The notes under the pieces were generated by a model. That model had not been told where the DNA came from. It searched no databases and saw nothing but the letters and a program-made list of their open reading frames with translations. The position numbers and the translations under genes are program-made. A stretch of DNA of 64,000 nucleotides. It comes from Halorientalis salina (GTDB lineage Archaea; Halobacteriota; Halobacteria; Halobacteriales; Haloarculaceae). Shown piece after piece: positions 16,880 to 25,829 of the stretch (its first letter is position 1; the number at the start of each line of letters is the position of its first letter). The stretch is from the NCBI RefSeq assembly GCF_005049285.1, contig NZ_SOSC01000011.1, positions 32,346 to 96,345 on the forward strand, given 5' to 3'.

Positions 16880-17503
16880 GTGAGCAAAGCCGTCTCCACC
16901 CAGTCAGAGGTGGCCGACGACGAGGGGAGTACAGCCACAGCGCCCGGAGGCGAAACGAGTACGGGACCCGTCTCAACCGACGAGGCGTTCGAGCTGTTGA
17001 GCAACCAACGGCGCCGGTACACGCTCCACCATCTCAAGCACAACGGCGAGGCGGTCGAGTTGGGAGAGCTGTCGGAACACGTCGCATCCTGGGAGAACGG
17101 AACGGCCGTCAGGAACGTCGATGCGGCCCAGCGCAAACGGGTGTACACCTCGCTTCAGTCCCACCACCTGCCCAAGATGGACGAGCAGGGAGTCGTCGAG
17201 TACGACGAACGCGCGGGCGTGGTCGAACTCACCGAGGAAGCAGGGGAACTCGACATCTACCTCGAAGTCGTCAGCGGCCGCGACGTTCCCTGGAGTCAGT
17301 ACTATCTCGCGTTGTCGGCGGTCAACGCGGCGATCGTCGCCGCCGTCGCCGTCGGTGCGTGGCCGTTCAGTATCCTGCCCGACATCGCCTGGGCCGCCTT
17401 CGTCGTGACGACGATGGTCGTCTCCGCGGCCGTTCACATCTATCACGACACCTCGATGCGACTCGGGACGAACGCGAAACCGCCGGAGATCCGCGAGCGA
17501 TGA
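16880..17503 (+). CDS. Membrane-anchored winged-helix regulator (DUF7344-like)
   Basis: 207 residues from GTG 16880; ATG 16811 is an alternative that adds an Arg-rich, unlikely N-terminus. After an acidic linker, DEAFELLSNQRRRYTLHHL and LGELSEHVASWENG form a winged helix typical of haloarchaeal ArsR-like regulators, followed by QRKRVYTSLQSHHLPKMDEQGVVEYDE, the wing. Two transmembrane helices follow (about 137-160 and 165-185). It is likely a regulator tethered to the membrane that senses envelope state. Its TGA overlaps the next start (ATGA, 17500-17503), coupling it to a small exported member of the TasA-like group. Confidence 0.82.
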   Translation: MSKAVSTQSEVADDEGSTATAPGGETSTGPVSTDEAFELLSNQRRRYTLHHLKHNGEAVELGELSEHVASWENGTAVRNVDAAQRKRVYTSLQSHHLPKMDEQGVVEYDERAGVVELTEEAGELDIYLEVVSGRDVPWSQYYLALSAVNAAIVAAVAVGAWPFSILPDIAWAAFVVTTMVVSAAVHIYHDTSMRLGTNAKPPEIRER

Positions 17504-17979
17504 GTCGATTGCGACGGCTCTGTCTCCTCGTCGGGTTCGCAGCCGTCGTGCTCGCCGTCGGGACCGGTTCGTTTAGCGCGTCCACGTCCGACCGGAGCGT
17601 CGCCGTCGACGTCGTCGACGACGAGGACGCCATGCTGGGTCTCGTGGCTGAACACCCCGAGCGCGCGGTCGGGCCGAACGGGACCCGCACTCACTCGGAA
17701 GTACCGGTACTCACCGTGACGAACCGGTTCGGCTCGCCGATAACGTCGATCAGAGTGACAGTCGTTTCGGCGGAGACGCCGGCAGCCGTCAGTGTCGATC
17801 AGGTCGAGTTCAGCGCGGACAGTCTCGGACCGGGTAAAGCGGGGACCGTCGACGCGACGGTCACGTGTGCGGACGCGGGAACCGCCTCGGTGACGGTCCG
17901 AATCGAGACAGAAAGCGAATCGGCGTCGGTCGAGACGACGGAGACGGCGACGGTCGAGTGTACGCGATCCTCGACGTGA
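17500..17979 (+). CDS. Small exported TasA-like protein coupled to the regulator
   Basis: 159 residues starting at the ATG that overlaps the regulator's stop. The hydrophobic N-terminus LCLLVGFAAVVLAVGTGSFS then STSDRSVAVDVV and DEDAMLGL repeats the cluster signature (GTG-x-F, D/N-R-x-V, acidic pair, A-x-L-x-L), though here the signal is Sec-like without a strict twin-Arg motif. The rest is a beta-sandwich (VPVLTVTNRFGSPITSIRVTVV) ending in ETATVEC with two Cys. It may cap or anchor filaments, or act as the external sensor domain partner of the regulator; this is inference from coupling. Confidence 0.75.
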   Translation: MSRLRRLCLLVGFAAVVLAVGTGSFSASTSDRSVAVDVVDDEDAMLGLVAEHPERAVGPNGTRTHSEVPVLTVTNRFGSPITSIRVTVVSAETPAAVSVDQVEFSADSLGPGKAGTVDATVTCADAGTASVTVRIETESESASVETTETATVECTRSST

Positions 17980-18060
17980 GCGGTCACAGGCGGGCCATAA
18001 TCTCTCGAGCAGTGGGTTTGGAAATTAATATGCGTGGAAAATGATGACTGAATCAACCGG

Positions 18061-18068
18061 ATTTAAAT
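18061..18068 (+). promoter_or_regulatory. TATA box of acyl-CoA ligase gene
   Basis: ATTTAAAT, centred 30 nt before the ATG at 18094, fits a leaderless or near-leaderless haloarchaeal promoter. Confidence 0.55.
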
Positions 18069-18093
18069 CGTGGAAAACCTACATTGGAGATAG

Positions 18094-19785
18094 ATGTCTG
18101 ACGCATCCGAGATTCCGGAGAGACCGTGGTTCAAGGAGTACGAGCAGTTCGGCGTCCCGAAGACGCTCGAGCCGTATCCCGACACGCCGGTCCACGAGTT
18201 CCTCTACCAGACGGCCGAGGAACACCCGGAGCAGGGGCTGGTGCAATTGGGGCAGAAGTACACCTATCCAGAAGTCGTCGATCACGTCGAGCGGCTGGCC
18301 ACAGCGCTCCGCGACCGGGGGGTCGAGAAGGGGAGCCGCGTGGCGACAGTCCTGCCGACGTCGGCACAGTTCATTATCGCTGAGAACGCGATTTCGCGTG
18401 CGGGTGGGGTGCACATTCCGAACGACTTCCTCGACGCCGAGGAAGATCTGATCTACCGGCTCGAACAGGGCGAACCCGAAGTGCTCATCGGCCAGGACAA
18501 ACACCGCGACCTCATCCTCTCGCTCAAGGAGGAACTCGGTCTGAGCGACGTCATCCTGACCGATGTCGAGGACTACGGGCCGAACCCGCCCGAGGAACAC
18601 GACGACGTCGAGGGCGTCGAATGGCTGACCGACGTCATCGCGAACACCGAGCCGAACCCACCCGAGGTCGAGTTCGACATCGAGGAGGACGTTCACACGC
18701 TGCTGTTTACCGGCGGGACGACCGGCCTCCCGAAGGGCTGTCAGCTCACGCACGAGAACCTCGTGGCCAACACGCTCCAGGGCGTCGCCGTCCAGTCCCG
18801 AATGGCCGACATGATGCGCGGGAGCGAGGCGGCGGTCATGTCGCTGCCGATGTATCACGCCTACGGCTACTCAGTGAGCCACTCGCTGGTCGAACTCGGC
18901 CTGGACCTGCTGCTGGTGCCCGACGCGCGGGACACCGAGATGATGACCGACCTCATCGAGGAGTACGAACCCCTCGTGATGCTCGGCGTCCCGACCCAGT
19001 TCATGAACATCGTCAACGAGGACCTAGAGCAGGACGTCATCGGTCTCTCAGGGTCGGCCCCGCTGGCCGACGAGACGAAAGCGGAGTTCGAGGAGAAGTC
19101 CAAGGGCATCTCCCAGGGCTACGGGCTCTCGGAGATGTCGCCGATTACGCACTTCAACGTCCGCGGGCTCCAGGACATGCTCCTGGGCCAGGACACGGCC
19201 GAAGAAGGGTTCGACAGCCCGACGATCGGCGTGCCAGCCCCCGATACGGAGGTCAAACTCCGCGACGTGGACACGGACGAGGAGATTCCCATCGAGGAAG
19301 CCATCGAAGAGGAAAAAGAAGGGGAACTGCTAATGAAGGGACCTCAGCGGATGAAGGGCTACCTCGACGAGGACAAAGACCCCTTCGACGAGGAGGGCTA
19401 CGTCTCGACGGGTGACGTGGCGAAAGTCGATCCGATGGGTCGGTTCTACATCGTCGACCGCGTCAAGAACATGATCAACGTCTCCGGCCTCAAGGTCTAC
19501 TCCGAGGAGGTCGACGAGGTGCTCTTCTCCCATCCGGGCGTCCACCGGCCGGCGACCATCGGTGCACCGGACCCGGACCGACCGGGCAGCGAGATCGTCG
19601 TCGTCTACGTCGAGCGGGACCCCGACTACGACGGCGAACTCACCGAATCGGACATCGAGGCCCACCTGGACGGGAAGGTGCCGCGCCAGGCCATGCCCGA
19701 GGAGATCCACGTCGTCGACGAGATCCCGCTGACGGACATCGGCAAGACGGACAAGCAGACGCTCAAGGAACGCCACGAGGAGTAA
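18094..19785 (+). CDS. AMP-forming acyl-CoA synthetase (fatty-acid CoA ligase)
   Basis: 563 residues, full length for the ANL superfamily. It activates a carboxylic acid to acyl-AMP and then acyl-CoA. The P-loop LLFTGGTTGLPKGCQLTHEN (about 205-224), the QGYGLSEMSP motif, STGDVAKVD, and hinge region DRVKNMINVSGLKVYSEEV with C-terminal DIGKTDKQTLKE (catalytic Lys region) are all visible. The moderate length and sequence style match long- or medium-chain fatty-acid ligases of haloarchaea; chain length is not predictable. It is monocistronic. Confidence 0.9.
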   Translation: MSDASEIPERPWFKEYEQFGVPKTLEPYPDTPVHEFLYQTAEEHPEQGLVQLGQKYTYPEVVDHVERLATALRDRGVEKGSRVATVLPTSAQFIIAENAISRAGGVHIPNDFLDAEEDLIYRLEQGEPEVLIGQDKHRDLILSLKEELGLSDVILTDVEDYGPNPPEEHDDVEGVEWLTDVIANTEPNPPEVEFDIEEDVHTLLFTGGTTGLPKGCQLTHENLVANTLQGVAVQSRMADMMRGSEAAVMSLPMYHAYGYSVSHSLVELGLDLLLVPDARDTEMMTDLIEEYEPLVMLGVPTQFMNIVNEDLEQDVIGLSGSAPLADETKAEFEEKSKGISQGYGLSEMSPITHFNVRGLQDMLLGQDTAEEGFDSPTIGVPAPDTEVKLRDVDTDEEIPIEEAIEEEKEGELLMKGPQRMKGYLDEDKDPFDEEGYVSTGDVAKVDPMGRFYIVDRVKNMINVSGLKVYSEEVDEVLFSHPGVHRPATIGAPDPDRPGSEIVVVYVERDPDYDGELTESDIEAHLDGKVPRQAMPEEIHVVDEIPLTDIGKTDKQTLKERHEE

Positions 19786-19954
19786 GCGGTCGTCTCGTGG
19801 GGATTTTTTCGGGACATGAACCGACAGTAACAACTTTAGTCGTTCGTGTGCAGCTATCACTCATGCAGGAAAGTCTCCGATTTCGACAGACGTATCCGAG
19901 GAACTGCCGGGAGCCGGTTCAGTGCCGATCTCGCTCCGACGGGGGGGTGAGCTA

Positions 19955-21133
19955 ATGGCGATCGCCGAGACGCTGTTGGCGAACAAGCTACAGGTCGCCA
20001 TCGCGGGGATGGTCGTCTTCGGCGGGGCCGGGGCGACCTACGTCGCACTGGGGGGAGACATCCCGTTCCTGAACCAGGACGGGATGGCCGACCAGGTGCC
20101 CGAGGACGTGGACATGGTGATGTACATGGACCCGGGCGTGGCCGAGGACACCACGACGAAGGAACTGGTCAACGGCCTCATCGATATCTCGAAGGACCAA
20201 CAGGGTGAGCTGTACACGGGACCGGACGACTACGAGGAAATGCTGGACGAGACCGACTCGAACTCCTCGCTGGACATGGAAAACCTAAACAGCGTCATGC
20301 TCTACGGGAAGTACCCCGACGCAGGGTCCGAGGATACCGAAACGACGTCCGGGCTCCCCGAGGACAGCTACGTCGGCTTCATCATCGACTCTGAGTGGGG
20401 CGAAGAGGAGTTCATGGAGGAGACCGAGGGGAACGGTACCGAGTACGAGGAAGGCGACTACGAGGGATACACGATCTACGAGCAACAGGACGTTCCCGAC
20501 GGCGAATCCAAGGGCTACATCGGCGTGCTGGCCGAGGGGCAGTACGTCATCGGCACCGAAGACGCCGTCAAGGACGCTATCGACGTCGACCGCGGCGAGA
20601 TGAACGCCTTCGGCGGCGACCTGCGGAAGGCGTACGACGACACCCGGAGCGGCGACAGCACGTACCTGAAGTTCGCGGCGACGTTCCCCGAGGAGGAGCG
20701 ACTCGAAGAGGCCGGCGGCGAGAGCCTGGGGAGCGACGAGCAGTTCGAGACGTTCACGAACATCTCGGTCATGTCGGGGTCGTACTACACGACGGACGAC
20801 GAGTCCATCGGCATGCAGATGCGCCTGGAGGCCGGCAGCGAGAGCGAGGCCGAGGATCTCGACTCCGTCATCAGCGCCGGACTCGTGTTCGTCAAGGGGT
20901 CCGCACCGTCCGAGGAGTCCAAGAGCCTCATCGACGAAGTCGAGGTCGAACAGGACGGTAGCGCCGTCAAGATGACCTTCGAGAGCGAGGTCGAATCGAT
21001 CATCGGCGCCTGGGAAGCGACCCTCGAAGCGACGAGCGGGTCGGGGTCGGAGACCGGGGGCGATTCGGGCTTCGGATCGGATTCGGACACCAGCGCCATC
21101 GAACCGTCGACCGAAGCCGCAGTCCCGGCCTGA
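19955..21133 (+). CDS. Membrane-anchored acidic ectoprotein next to ABC-2 exporter (unknown function)
   Basis: 392 residues from ATG 19955, which has a G-rich Shine-Dalgarno-like stretch (GGGGGGGTGAG) just upstream; the earlier GTG at 19922 is less likely. One N-terminal membrane helix (LQVAIAGMVVFGGAGATYVA, about 14-33) is followed by a very acidic, Cys-free outer domain with strand-helix repeats such as YVGFIIDSEWGEEEF and GVLAEGQYVIGTEDAVKDAI, faintly like DUF3352-type extracytoplasmic proteins. The tail is Ser/Gly/Asp-rich. An ABC permease starts 82 bp downstream and an ATPase follows, so the three genes probably form one unit. I cannot assign a function. Confidence 0.75.
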   Translation: MAIAETLLANKLQVAIAGMVVFGGAGATYVALGGDIPFLNQDGMADQVPEDVDMVMYMDPGVAEDTTTKELVNGLIDISKDQQGELYTGPDDYEEMLDETDSNSSLDMENLNSVMLYGKYPDAGSEDTETTSGLPEDSYVGFIIDSEWGEEEFMEETEGNGTEYEEGDYEGYTIYEQQDVPDGESKGYIGVLAEGQYVIGTEDAVKDAIDVDRGEMNAFGGDLRKAYDDTRSGDSTYLKFAATFPEEERLEEAGGESLGSDEQFETFTNISVMSGSYYTTDDESIGMQMRLEAGSESEAEDLDSVISAGLVFVKGSAPSEESKSLIDEVEVEQDGSAVKMTFESEVESIIGAWEATLEATSGSGSETGGDSGFGSDSDTSAIEPSTEAAVPA

Positions 21134-21215
21134 CCGGAACGCACAGGTAGGTTTTTTCGGCCGTACTGCAACACCAGGCTGAAGTCCCCCGCCTGCTTCC
21201 CGACACATAGCGTCG

Positions 21216-22286
21216 ATGAAAGTTCTGTCGTTATTGCGCAAAGAGGTCCTCTGGAGCCGACACAGGGTCGTGGCCCTGCTCTTTTTGCTGTTGGTCTTGC
21301 CCGGTTGTTTCGCCTTTACGACCGTCGCCTTCGAGACGGCTGTCCCCGAGGACGCGCCCATCGCGATCGTTCCGGAAAACGAGAACGTCTCCGAGGACGG
21401 ACTGGCGATCATCGAGGGCGGGGCCGCCCTCTTTTCGGACCCGAAGCGCTACGAGGAAAAGTCCGAAGCGATGCGGGCGCTCCGCCGGGAATCGGTGTAC
21501 GCGGTCCTGGAGGTCCCACCGGGGATCTTGAACGAGAACACGGAAAACGCCACGTTCTCCCTCTACATCGACGGGAGCGTGGTCCCGTTCCAGGAGCCCT
21601 CCAAGGCCATCGAGAGCATCGTGACCCTCCGCATGAACGAGAACCTCCCGGCGAACGTCTCCGTCGAGCGGCAGGTCGTCGGAAATCACAGCACCTTCTC
21701 CGAGTACCTCGTCCCGGTCTTCCTGATGGGCTTTGTCCTGCTGTTCGCGTTCACGTACCTGCCACACCACCTGGCGCGGGAGGCCGACGTGCTCGAACGG
21801 CTGCTGGTCGAGACCTCGATGGACGCCGTCGTGGCGACGAAGATCCTGTTCATGACGGCGCTCATGCTGGGACCGATATCGGCGTTCTACGCCGTCTCCA
21901 CGTATCTCGGGTACTCGGTGACGCTCCTGACACCGGCGGTCGTCGGCATCTATCTGCTGACGTTCGTCTACATGGCCGCCATCAGTACGAGCGTCATGAT
22001 CCTGACCGACTTCTCTCGACTCGGACGATTCCTCAACGTCGCGATCATGCTCACCTTTTTCACGTTCTCCAGCGTCGTCCACCCGGTTGGCTTTTTCTCG
22101 CCGCTGCGAAAGGAGATCGCTCGGCAACTCCCGCTGCACTACTCGATGATCGTCGCCCGAGGCCTGAGCCTGAAAGAGCTCGGGATCGGCCTGTTCGCCG
22201 ACTGGATACTGGGCCTGCTGGGCTTTACGCTGGTCACGCTCGTCGTCCTGAAACTCTCGATCGAGCGGTACAAACGGACCGCCTAA
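21216..22286 (+). CDS. ABC-2 type transporter permease
   Basis: 356 residues. One N-terminal helix (VVALLFLLLVLPGCFAFTTV), a soluble extracytoplasmic loop of about 130 residues (roughly 35-165), then five helices from FLMGFVLLFAFTYLP to the end, the layout of ABC2_membrane_3 (NatB/Gld-like) permeases. These act with a separate ATPase, here the next gene (22330), for export or envelope tasks. There are no substrate hints. The preceding ectoprotein shares strand and spacing and may be the substrate, a sensor or an accessory. Confidence 0.85.
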   Translation: MKVLSLLRKEVLWSRHRVVALLFLLLVLPGCFAFTTVAFETAVPEDAPIAIVPENENVSEDGLAIIEGGAALFSDPKRYEEKSEAMRALRRESVYAVLEVPPGILNENTENATFSLYIDGSVVPFQEPSKAIESIVTLRMNENLPANVSVERQVVGNHSTFSEYLVPVFLMGFVLLFAFTYLPHHLAREADVLERLLVETSMDAVVATKILFMTALMLGPISAFYAVSTYLGYSVTLLTPAVVGIYLLTFVYMAAISTSVMILTDFSRLGRFLNVAIMLTFFTFSSVVHPVGFFSPLRKEIARQLPLHYSMIVARGLSLKELGIGLFADWILGLLGFTLVTLVVLKLSIERYKRTA

Positions 22287-22329
22287 CCATGCACATGAAA
22301 CCCAACACACACTCGGAGGGGAAGTGAGA

Positions 22330-23034
22330 ATGTCTGTGCTCGAACTCCGGGACGTGACCAAGACCTACGGTGGGGTGACGGCGCTCGACAGCATCGACCT
22401 CACCGTCGAGGCGGGGACGTTCCACTGTCTGGTCGGGCCCAACGGCTCGGGGAAGACGACGCTGTTCCGGACCGTCCTGGGGTTGACGCGACCCACCAGC
22501 GGTTCCGTGTCGCTCCCTGAAGGCCGCGTCGGCTGTGGCTTCCAGCGGGCGAACGTCTACCGCGAGTTGACGGTCGGCGAGAACCTCTCGGTGTTCGGCG
22601 AGCTGATGGGCGCGACCGACGACGAGTGGAGAGACGAACTCGTCACCACGCTCCGACTGGACCGGGTCATGGACCGGACCGCGGCGGACCTCTCCGGCGG
22701 ATTCGCGAAGAAACTCGACCTCGCGCTGGCGCTGCTGGACAAACCCGACGTGCTCTTTCTCGACGAACCGCTGGGCGACCTGGACGACGTCTCGAAAACG
22801 TGCCTGCTCGACTTTCTCGGCGAGTACCGCGACGCCGGCAACGCCATCGTCGTCTCGACCCACCACCTCACGGACTTCGACTCGCTCGTCGATCACCTCA
22901 CGGTCCTCTACGACGGCGACATCGTCGTCGACGCCGACCGGCAGGAACTCGATTTCGACGGCCACGACAGCCTCCAGGAACTGTACGTCGACCGCGTGCT
23001 GTCGCTCGAACGGGCCGACGAACCCGAACCGTGA
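22330..23034 (+). CDS. ABC transporter ATP-binding protein
   Basis: 234 residues from ATG 22330 (GTG 22324 is possible). Walker A GPNGSGKTT (about 36-44), Q-loop in CGFQRANVYREL, signature LSGGFAKKLDLALALL, Walker B DVLFLDEPLGDLD and the H-loop STHHL are all present. The signature is a variant LSGGF rather than LSGGQ, common in ABC-2 exporters. It lies 43 bp after the permease, same strand, and energises it. Confidence 0.9.
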   Translation: MSVLELRDVTKTYGGVTALDSIDLTVEAGTFHCLVGPNGSGKTTLFRTVLGLTRPTSGSVSLPEGRVGCGFQRANVYRELTVGENLSVFGELMGATDDEWRDELVTTLRLDRVMDRTAADLSGGFAKKLDLALALLDKPDVLFLDEPLGDLDDVSKTCLLDFLGEYRDAGNAIVVSTHHLTDFDSLVDHLTVLYDGDIVVDADRQELDFDGHDSLQELYVDRVLSLERADEPEP

Positions 23035-23049
23035 GCGCGGATTGAGCGC

Positions 23050-24507
23050 TCAGGCACCGGGGTAGTGGTCGGCCCAGGGGTTCGCGTCCTCGAAGGCGGC
23101 CGCGATGGCGAGTAAGTCGTCCTCCGCAAAGCGGGAGCCGACGACCTGGAGACCGATCGGGAGGCCGTCGTCGGTCAGTCCGGCCGGGACAGACAGCACG
23201 GGGTGGCCGGTCAGGTTGAACGGCCAGGCCAGCCCCCAGTCCATCGGCAGGCCGCTGGTGGATTCACCGTCGATCTCGGTCGGATAGGGCTCGTCGTGGG
23301 TCAGCGGCGGGGTCGCGAGCGTCGGCATGACGAGCGCGTCGTGGTCGGCCAGCACCGCCTCGACGGCGTCGTACAGTTCGGTCCTGATGGTGTTCGTGTC
23401 CAGGTAGTCATCGGTGTCGTAGCCCTGGCCCATCCGGACCGTGTTGACGAACGACGGCGAGAGGTCGTCTGCGTCCTCGCCGGTCACGTCGATCCCGTGT
23501 TCCGCGGCCAGGATGCGCGCGATGCGGGCGAACTGCGGTGTCGCGGTCGTCCCGTAGGCGTAGGTCAGGTCACCCTTGCTCGGTGCGTCGACGGCAGCCT
23601 CGGTGACGGAGAGGCCGGCGTCGGCGACCGCGTCGACGGCGTCGCGACAGACCGACCGAACGGTCTCTTCGACCGGGAAGGTGTCGAGGTCCGGCGTGTA
23701 CGCCAGACTGTAGTCGTCGGCGGGTCGGTCGGTCGCGGCCACGTAGTCCACGTCGGGGGCTGGGACGCTGAACGGGTCGACGTCGTCCCTGCCGACCAGC
23801 ACCGAGAGCATGAGCGCGGCGTCCTCGACGGTCCGAGCCATCGGCCCGATCACGCCGAAGGGCGTGTGAGTCCCGAACGCGTCGGGCCGGTCGTCCCGAG
23901 GGACGAGTCCGTAGGTGGGTTTCACCGAGACGACGTTACAACACGAGGCGGGGTTGCGGAGCGACCCGCCCACGTCCGAACCAGTCGCCAGCGCACAGAT
24001 GCCGTCGGCGAGCGCCGCCGCGCTCCCACCCGAGGAGCCGCCGGCGTTGTGCTCGCCATCGGGGTCGAACGGCGTCGGCGTGGGGCCGAGGAGTTCGTTG
24101 TCCGTCCGCATCGTGTGGCCCAGTTCCGGCGTGTTCGTCGTGCCGAGGACGATGGCGCCCGCGGCTTCGAGTCGCTCGACCACCAGGGCGGTTTCAGTGG
24201 CGACGTTGTCGGCGAGCGGCTTCAGCCCGCCGGTGTCGGGGACGCCGGCTTTCGGCTGGTGGAGGTCCTTGATGGCGATCGGCACGCCGTGGAGCGGCCC
24301 CAGATCCGCCCCCTCTTCGATGGCCTGTTCGGCCTCGTGTGCACGCTCACGGGCCTCGTCTTCGAGTACCGTGACGAAGGCGTTCAGGTCGTCGTTGCGC
24401 TCGGCGATGCGGTCGAGCGCGGTCTCCACGAGGTCGACCGGCGAGCGGTCGCCCGATCGCACCGCTGCCGCGAGCGATGTCGCCGACGAAAAGCGAGCGT
24501 CTGTCAT
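23050..24507 (-). CDS. Amidase signature family hydrolase
   Basis: 485 residues from ATG 24507 (the longer in-frame extension to 24609 overlaps the upstream gene and is rejected). The Ser-cisSer-Lys triad is visible: Lys in GVPIAIKDL, and the Gly/Ser-rich GGSSGGSAAALADG with CALATGSDVGGSLRNPASCC. It hydrolyses carboxylic amides; the family includes GatA, but there is no GatB/C neighbour and the length and C-terminus differ, so this is a catabolic amidase. Could handle acylamides, including products of the reductase gene upstream; no specific pathway is supported. Confidence 0.87.
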   Translation of the reverse strand: MTDARFSSATSLAAAVRSGDRSPVDLVETALDRIAERNDDLNAFVTVLEDEARERAHEAEQAIEEGADLGPLHGVPIAIKDLHQPKAGVPDTGGLKPLADNVATETALVVERLEAAGAIVLGTTNTPELGHTMRTDNELLGPTPTPFDPDGEHNAGGSSGGSAAALADGICALATGSDVGGSLRNPASCCNVVSVKPTYGLVPRDDRPDAFGTHTPFGVIGPMARTVEDAALMLSVLVGRDDVDPFSVPAPDVDYVAATDRPADDYSLAYTPDLDTFPVEETVRSVCRDAVDAVADAGLSVTEAAVDAPSKGDLTYAYGTTATPQFARIARILAAEHGIDVTGEDADDLSPSFVNTVRMGQGYDTDDYLDTNTIRTELYDAVEAVLADHDALVMPTLATPPLTHDEPYPTEIDGESTSGLPMDWGLAWPFNLTGHPVLSVPAGLTDDGLPIGLQVVGSRFAEDDLLAIAAAFEDANPWADHYPGA

Positions 24508-24562
24508 CCGGTAGAGTCCGGACTCGCTGACCCGTAACTGTTGTGCCCCAAATAATGGGTCG

Positions 24563-25591
24563 CTAGTCGTCCGCCGTGGCCTCGCCGTCGCGGCGGTGAG
24601 CGGCGGCACGGCCGCGAAGCCGGTCTGAAATCGCCGGTGCGTCCGCCTCGTCGACGCCGTCCTGCGCTTCGATTTCCTCCAGCGACATGGGGAACTTGCG
24701 GAGGCCGTAGTGGATGTCGATGCCAGCCTTGGCGCCCTGTCCCATCGCGACCGGAATCTGGTTGTGGCCGGGGACGACGTCGCCGACGGCGTAGACGCCG
24801 TCGACGCTGGTCGCGCCGTGGTCGCCGACCGCGACGGTGCCGTCGTCGTTCAGTTCGACGCCGAGTTGCTCGGCGAGGTCGGTGTTGTAGTCGGAGCCGT
24901 ACATGGCGAAGCCGCCGCGGTACTCCTCGAACGTCCCGTCCTCGAAGACGAAGCCTTCGAGCCAGCCGTCGTCGCCGTTCTCGACGGCCTCGATGTCGGC
25001 GTCGAACACCTCGACCGGGTGGGCGTCGAGCTGGCGGGCCGTCTCCTCGCTCCAGGTCGGCTCGTGGCCGCGCGTGAGAATGTCGACTTCGTCGGTGAAG
25101 TTGAGCATGATCATCGCGACCTTCGCCGCGCTCTCGCCGTGGCCCATCACGTAGACCGGCTCGTCGACGAACATGTAGGCGTCGCAGTGGAGACAGTAGT
25201 GGAGCCCGCTTCCCGTCCGTGGCAGCGGCGGGTCCGGCCGCTGGTCGCTAAACCCGGTCGCCAGCACCACGCGGTCAGTGAGGGCAGTCACGTTACCAGC
25301 TTCGAGCCGGAAGCGGCCGTCGTCGGTCCGCTCCGCGCTGGTCACGAAGTCCTGGTGGTAGTCGGCGCCGTACCCTTCGATCTGTTCGATCGCGGTCTGG
25401 AGGAGTTCGTTGCCCGAGACGTCCTCGGTGATGCCGATGACGTTGTGCGTGTCCTGCATCATCGCTGCGCGCCCGCCACCGCGGTTGATGACCGCCGTGT
25501 CGTGGCCCAACCGCGTCGTGTACAGGGCGGCAGTCAGTCCGGCCGGTCCGCCACCGACGACGACGACCTCGTATTCCGCTTGGTCACTCAT
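24563..25591 (-). CDS. Thioredoxin-reductase-like FAD/NAD(P) oxidoreductase
   Basis: 342 residues from ATG 25591. FAD motif VVVVGGGPAGLTAALYTTRLG at the N-terminus (shown here as three overlapping motifs: VVVVGGGPAG, GLTAAL, TTRLG), central redox pair Cys-Leu-His-Cys in HYCLHCDAY, NAD(P) motif VMGHGESAAKVAM, and C-terminal GVYAVGDVVPGHNQIPVAMGQG. It is a TrxB-like flavoprotein whose active site reads CLHC rather than the usual CATC, so it may reduce a different thiol carrier. It is 55 bp upstream of the amidase on the same strand and could be co-transcribed. The C-terminal tail is charged. Confidence 0.85.
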   Translation of the reverse strand: MSDQAEYEVVVVGGGPAGLTAALYTTRLGHDTAVINRGGGRAAMMQDTHNVIGITEDVSGNELLQTAIEQIEGYGADYHQDFVTSAERTDDGRFRLEAGNVTALTDRVVLATGFSDQRPDPPLPRTGSGLHYCLHCDAYMFVDEPVYVMGHGESAAKVAMIMLNFTDEVDILTRGHEPTWSEETARQLDAHPVEVFDADIEAVENGDDGWLEGFVFEDGTFEEYRGGFAMYGSDYNTDLAEQLGVELNDDGTVAVGDHGATSVDGVYAVGDVVPGHNQIPVAMGQGAKAGIDIHYGLRKFPMSLEEIEAQDGVDEADAPAISDRLRGRAAAHRRDGEATADD

Positions 25592-25829
25592 ACGTATCCA
25601 TCCGTAGGGAAGGGCCGTACTAAACTTCTCCCGTAACCAGCACGTTACCGGCCCCGGTGACCCCGAGAGGCCGCCCGTCACCGTCCGGAAAACGGCCGTT
25701 CGAGTCATTGAGTGGCGTTAACACGAAACACAGTTTACACGCTTCACAGGAAGGACAGGCCATATATGATAGGGGTGCGTATATCCCAGTGAACAGCCCG
25801 GTGTCAGCCGACCGCCACTCATCCAAATC

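Noticed and set aside
18079..18858. Minus-strand frame opposite the acyl-CoA ligase
   Set aside because: Antisense shadow; the sense gene carries all ANL motifs.
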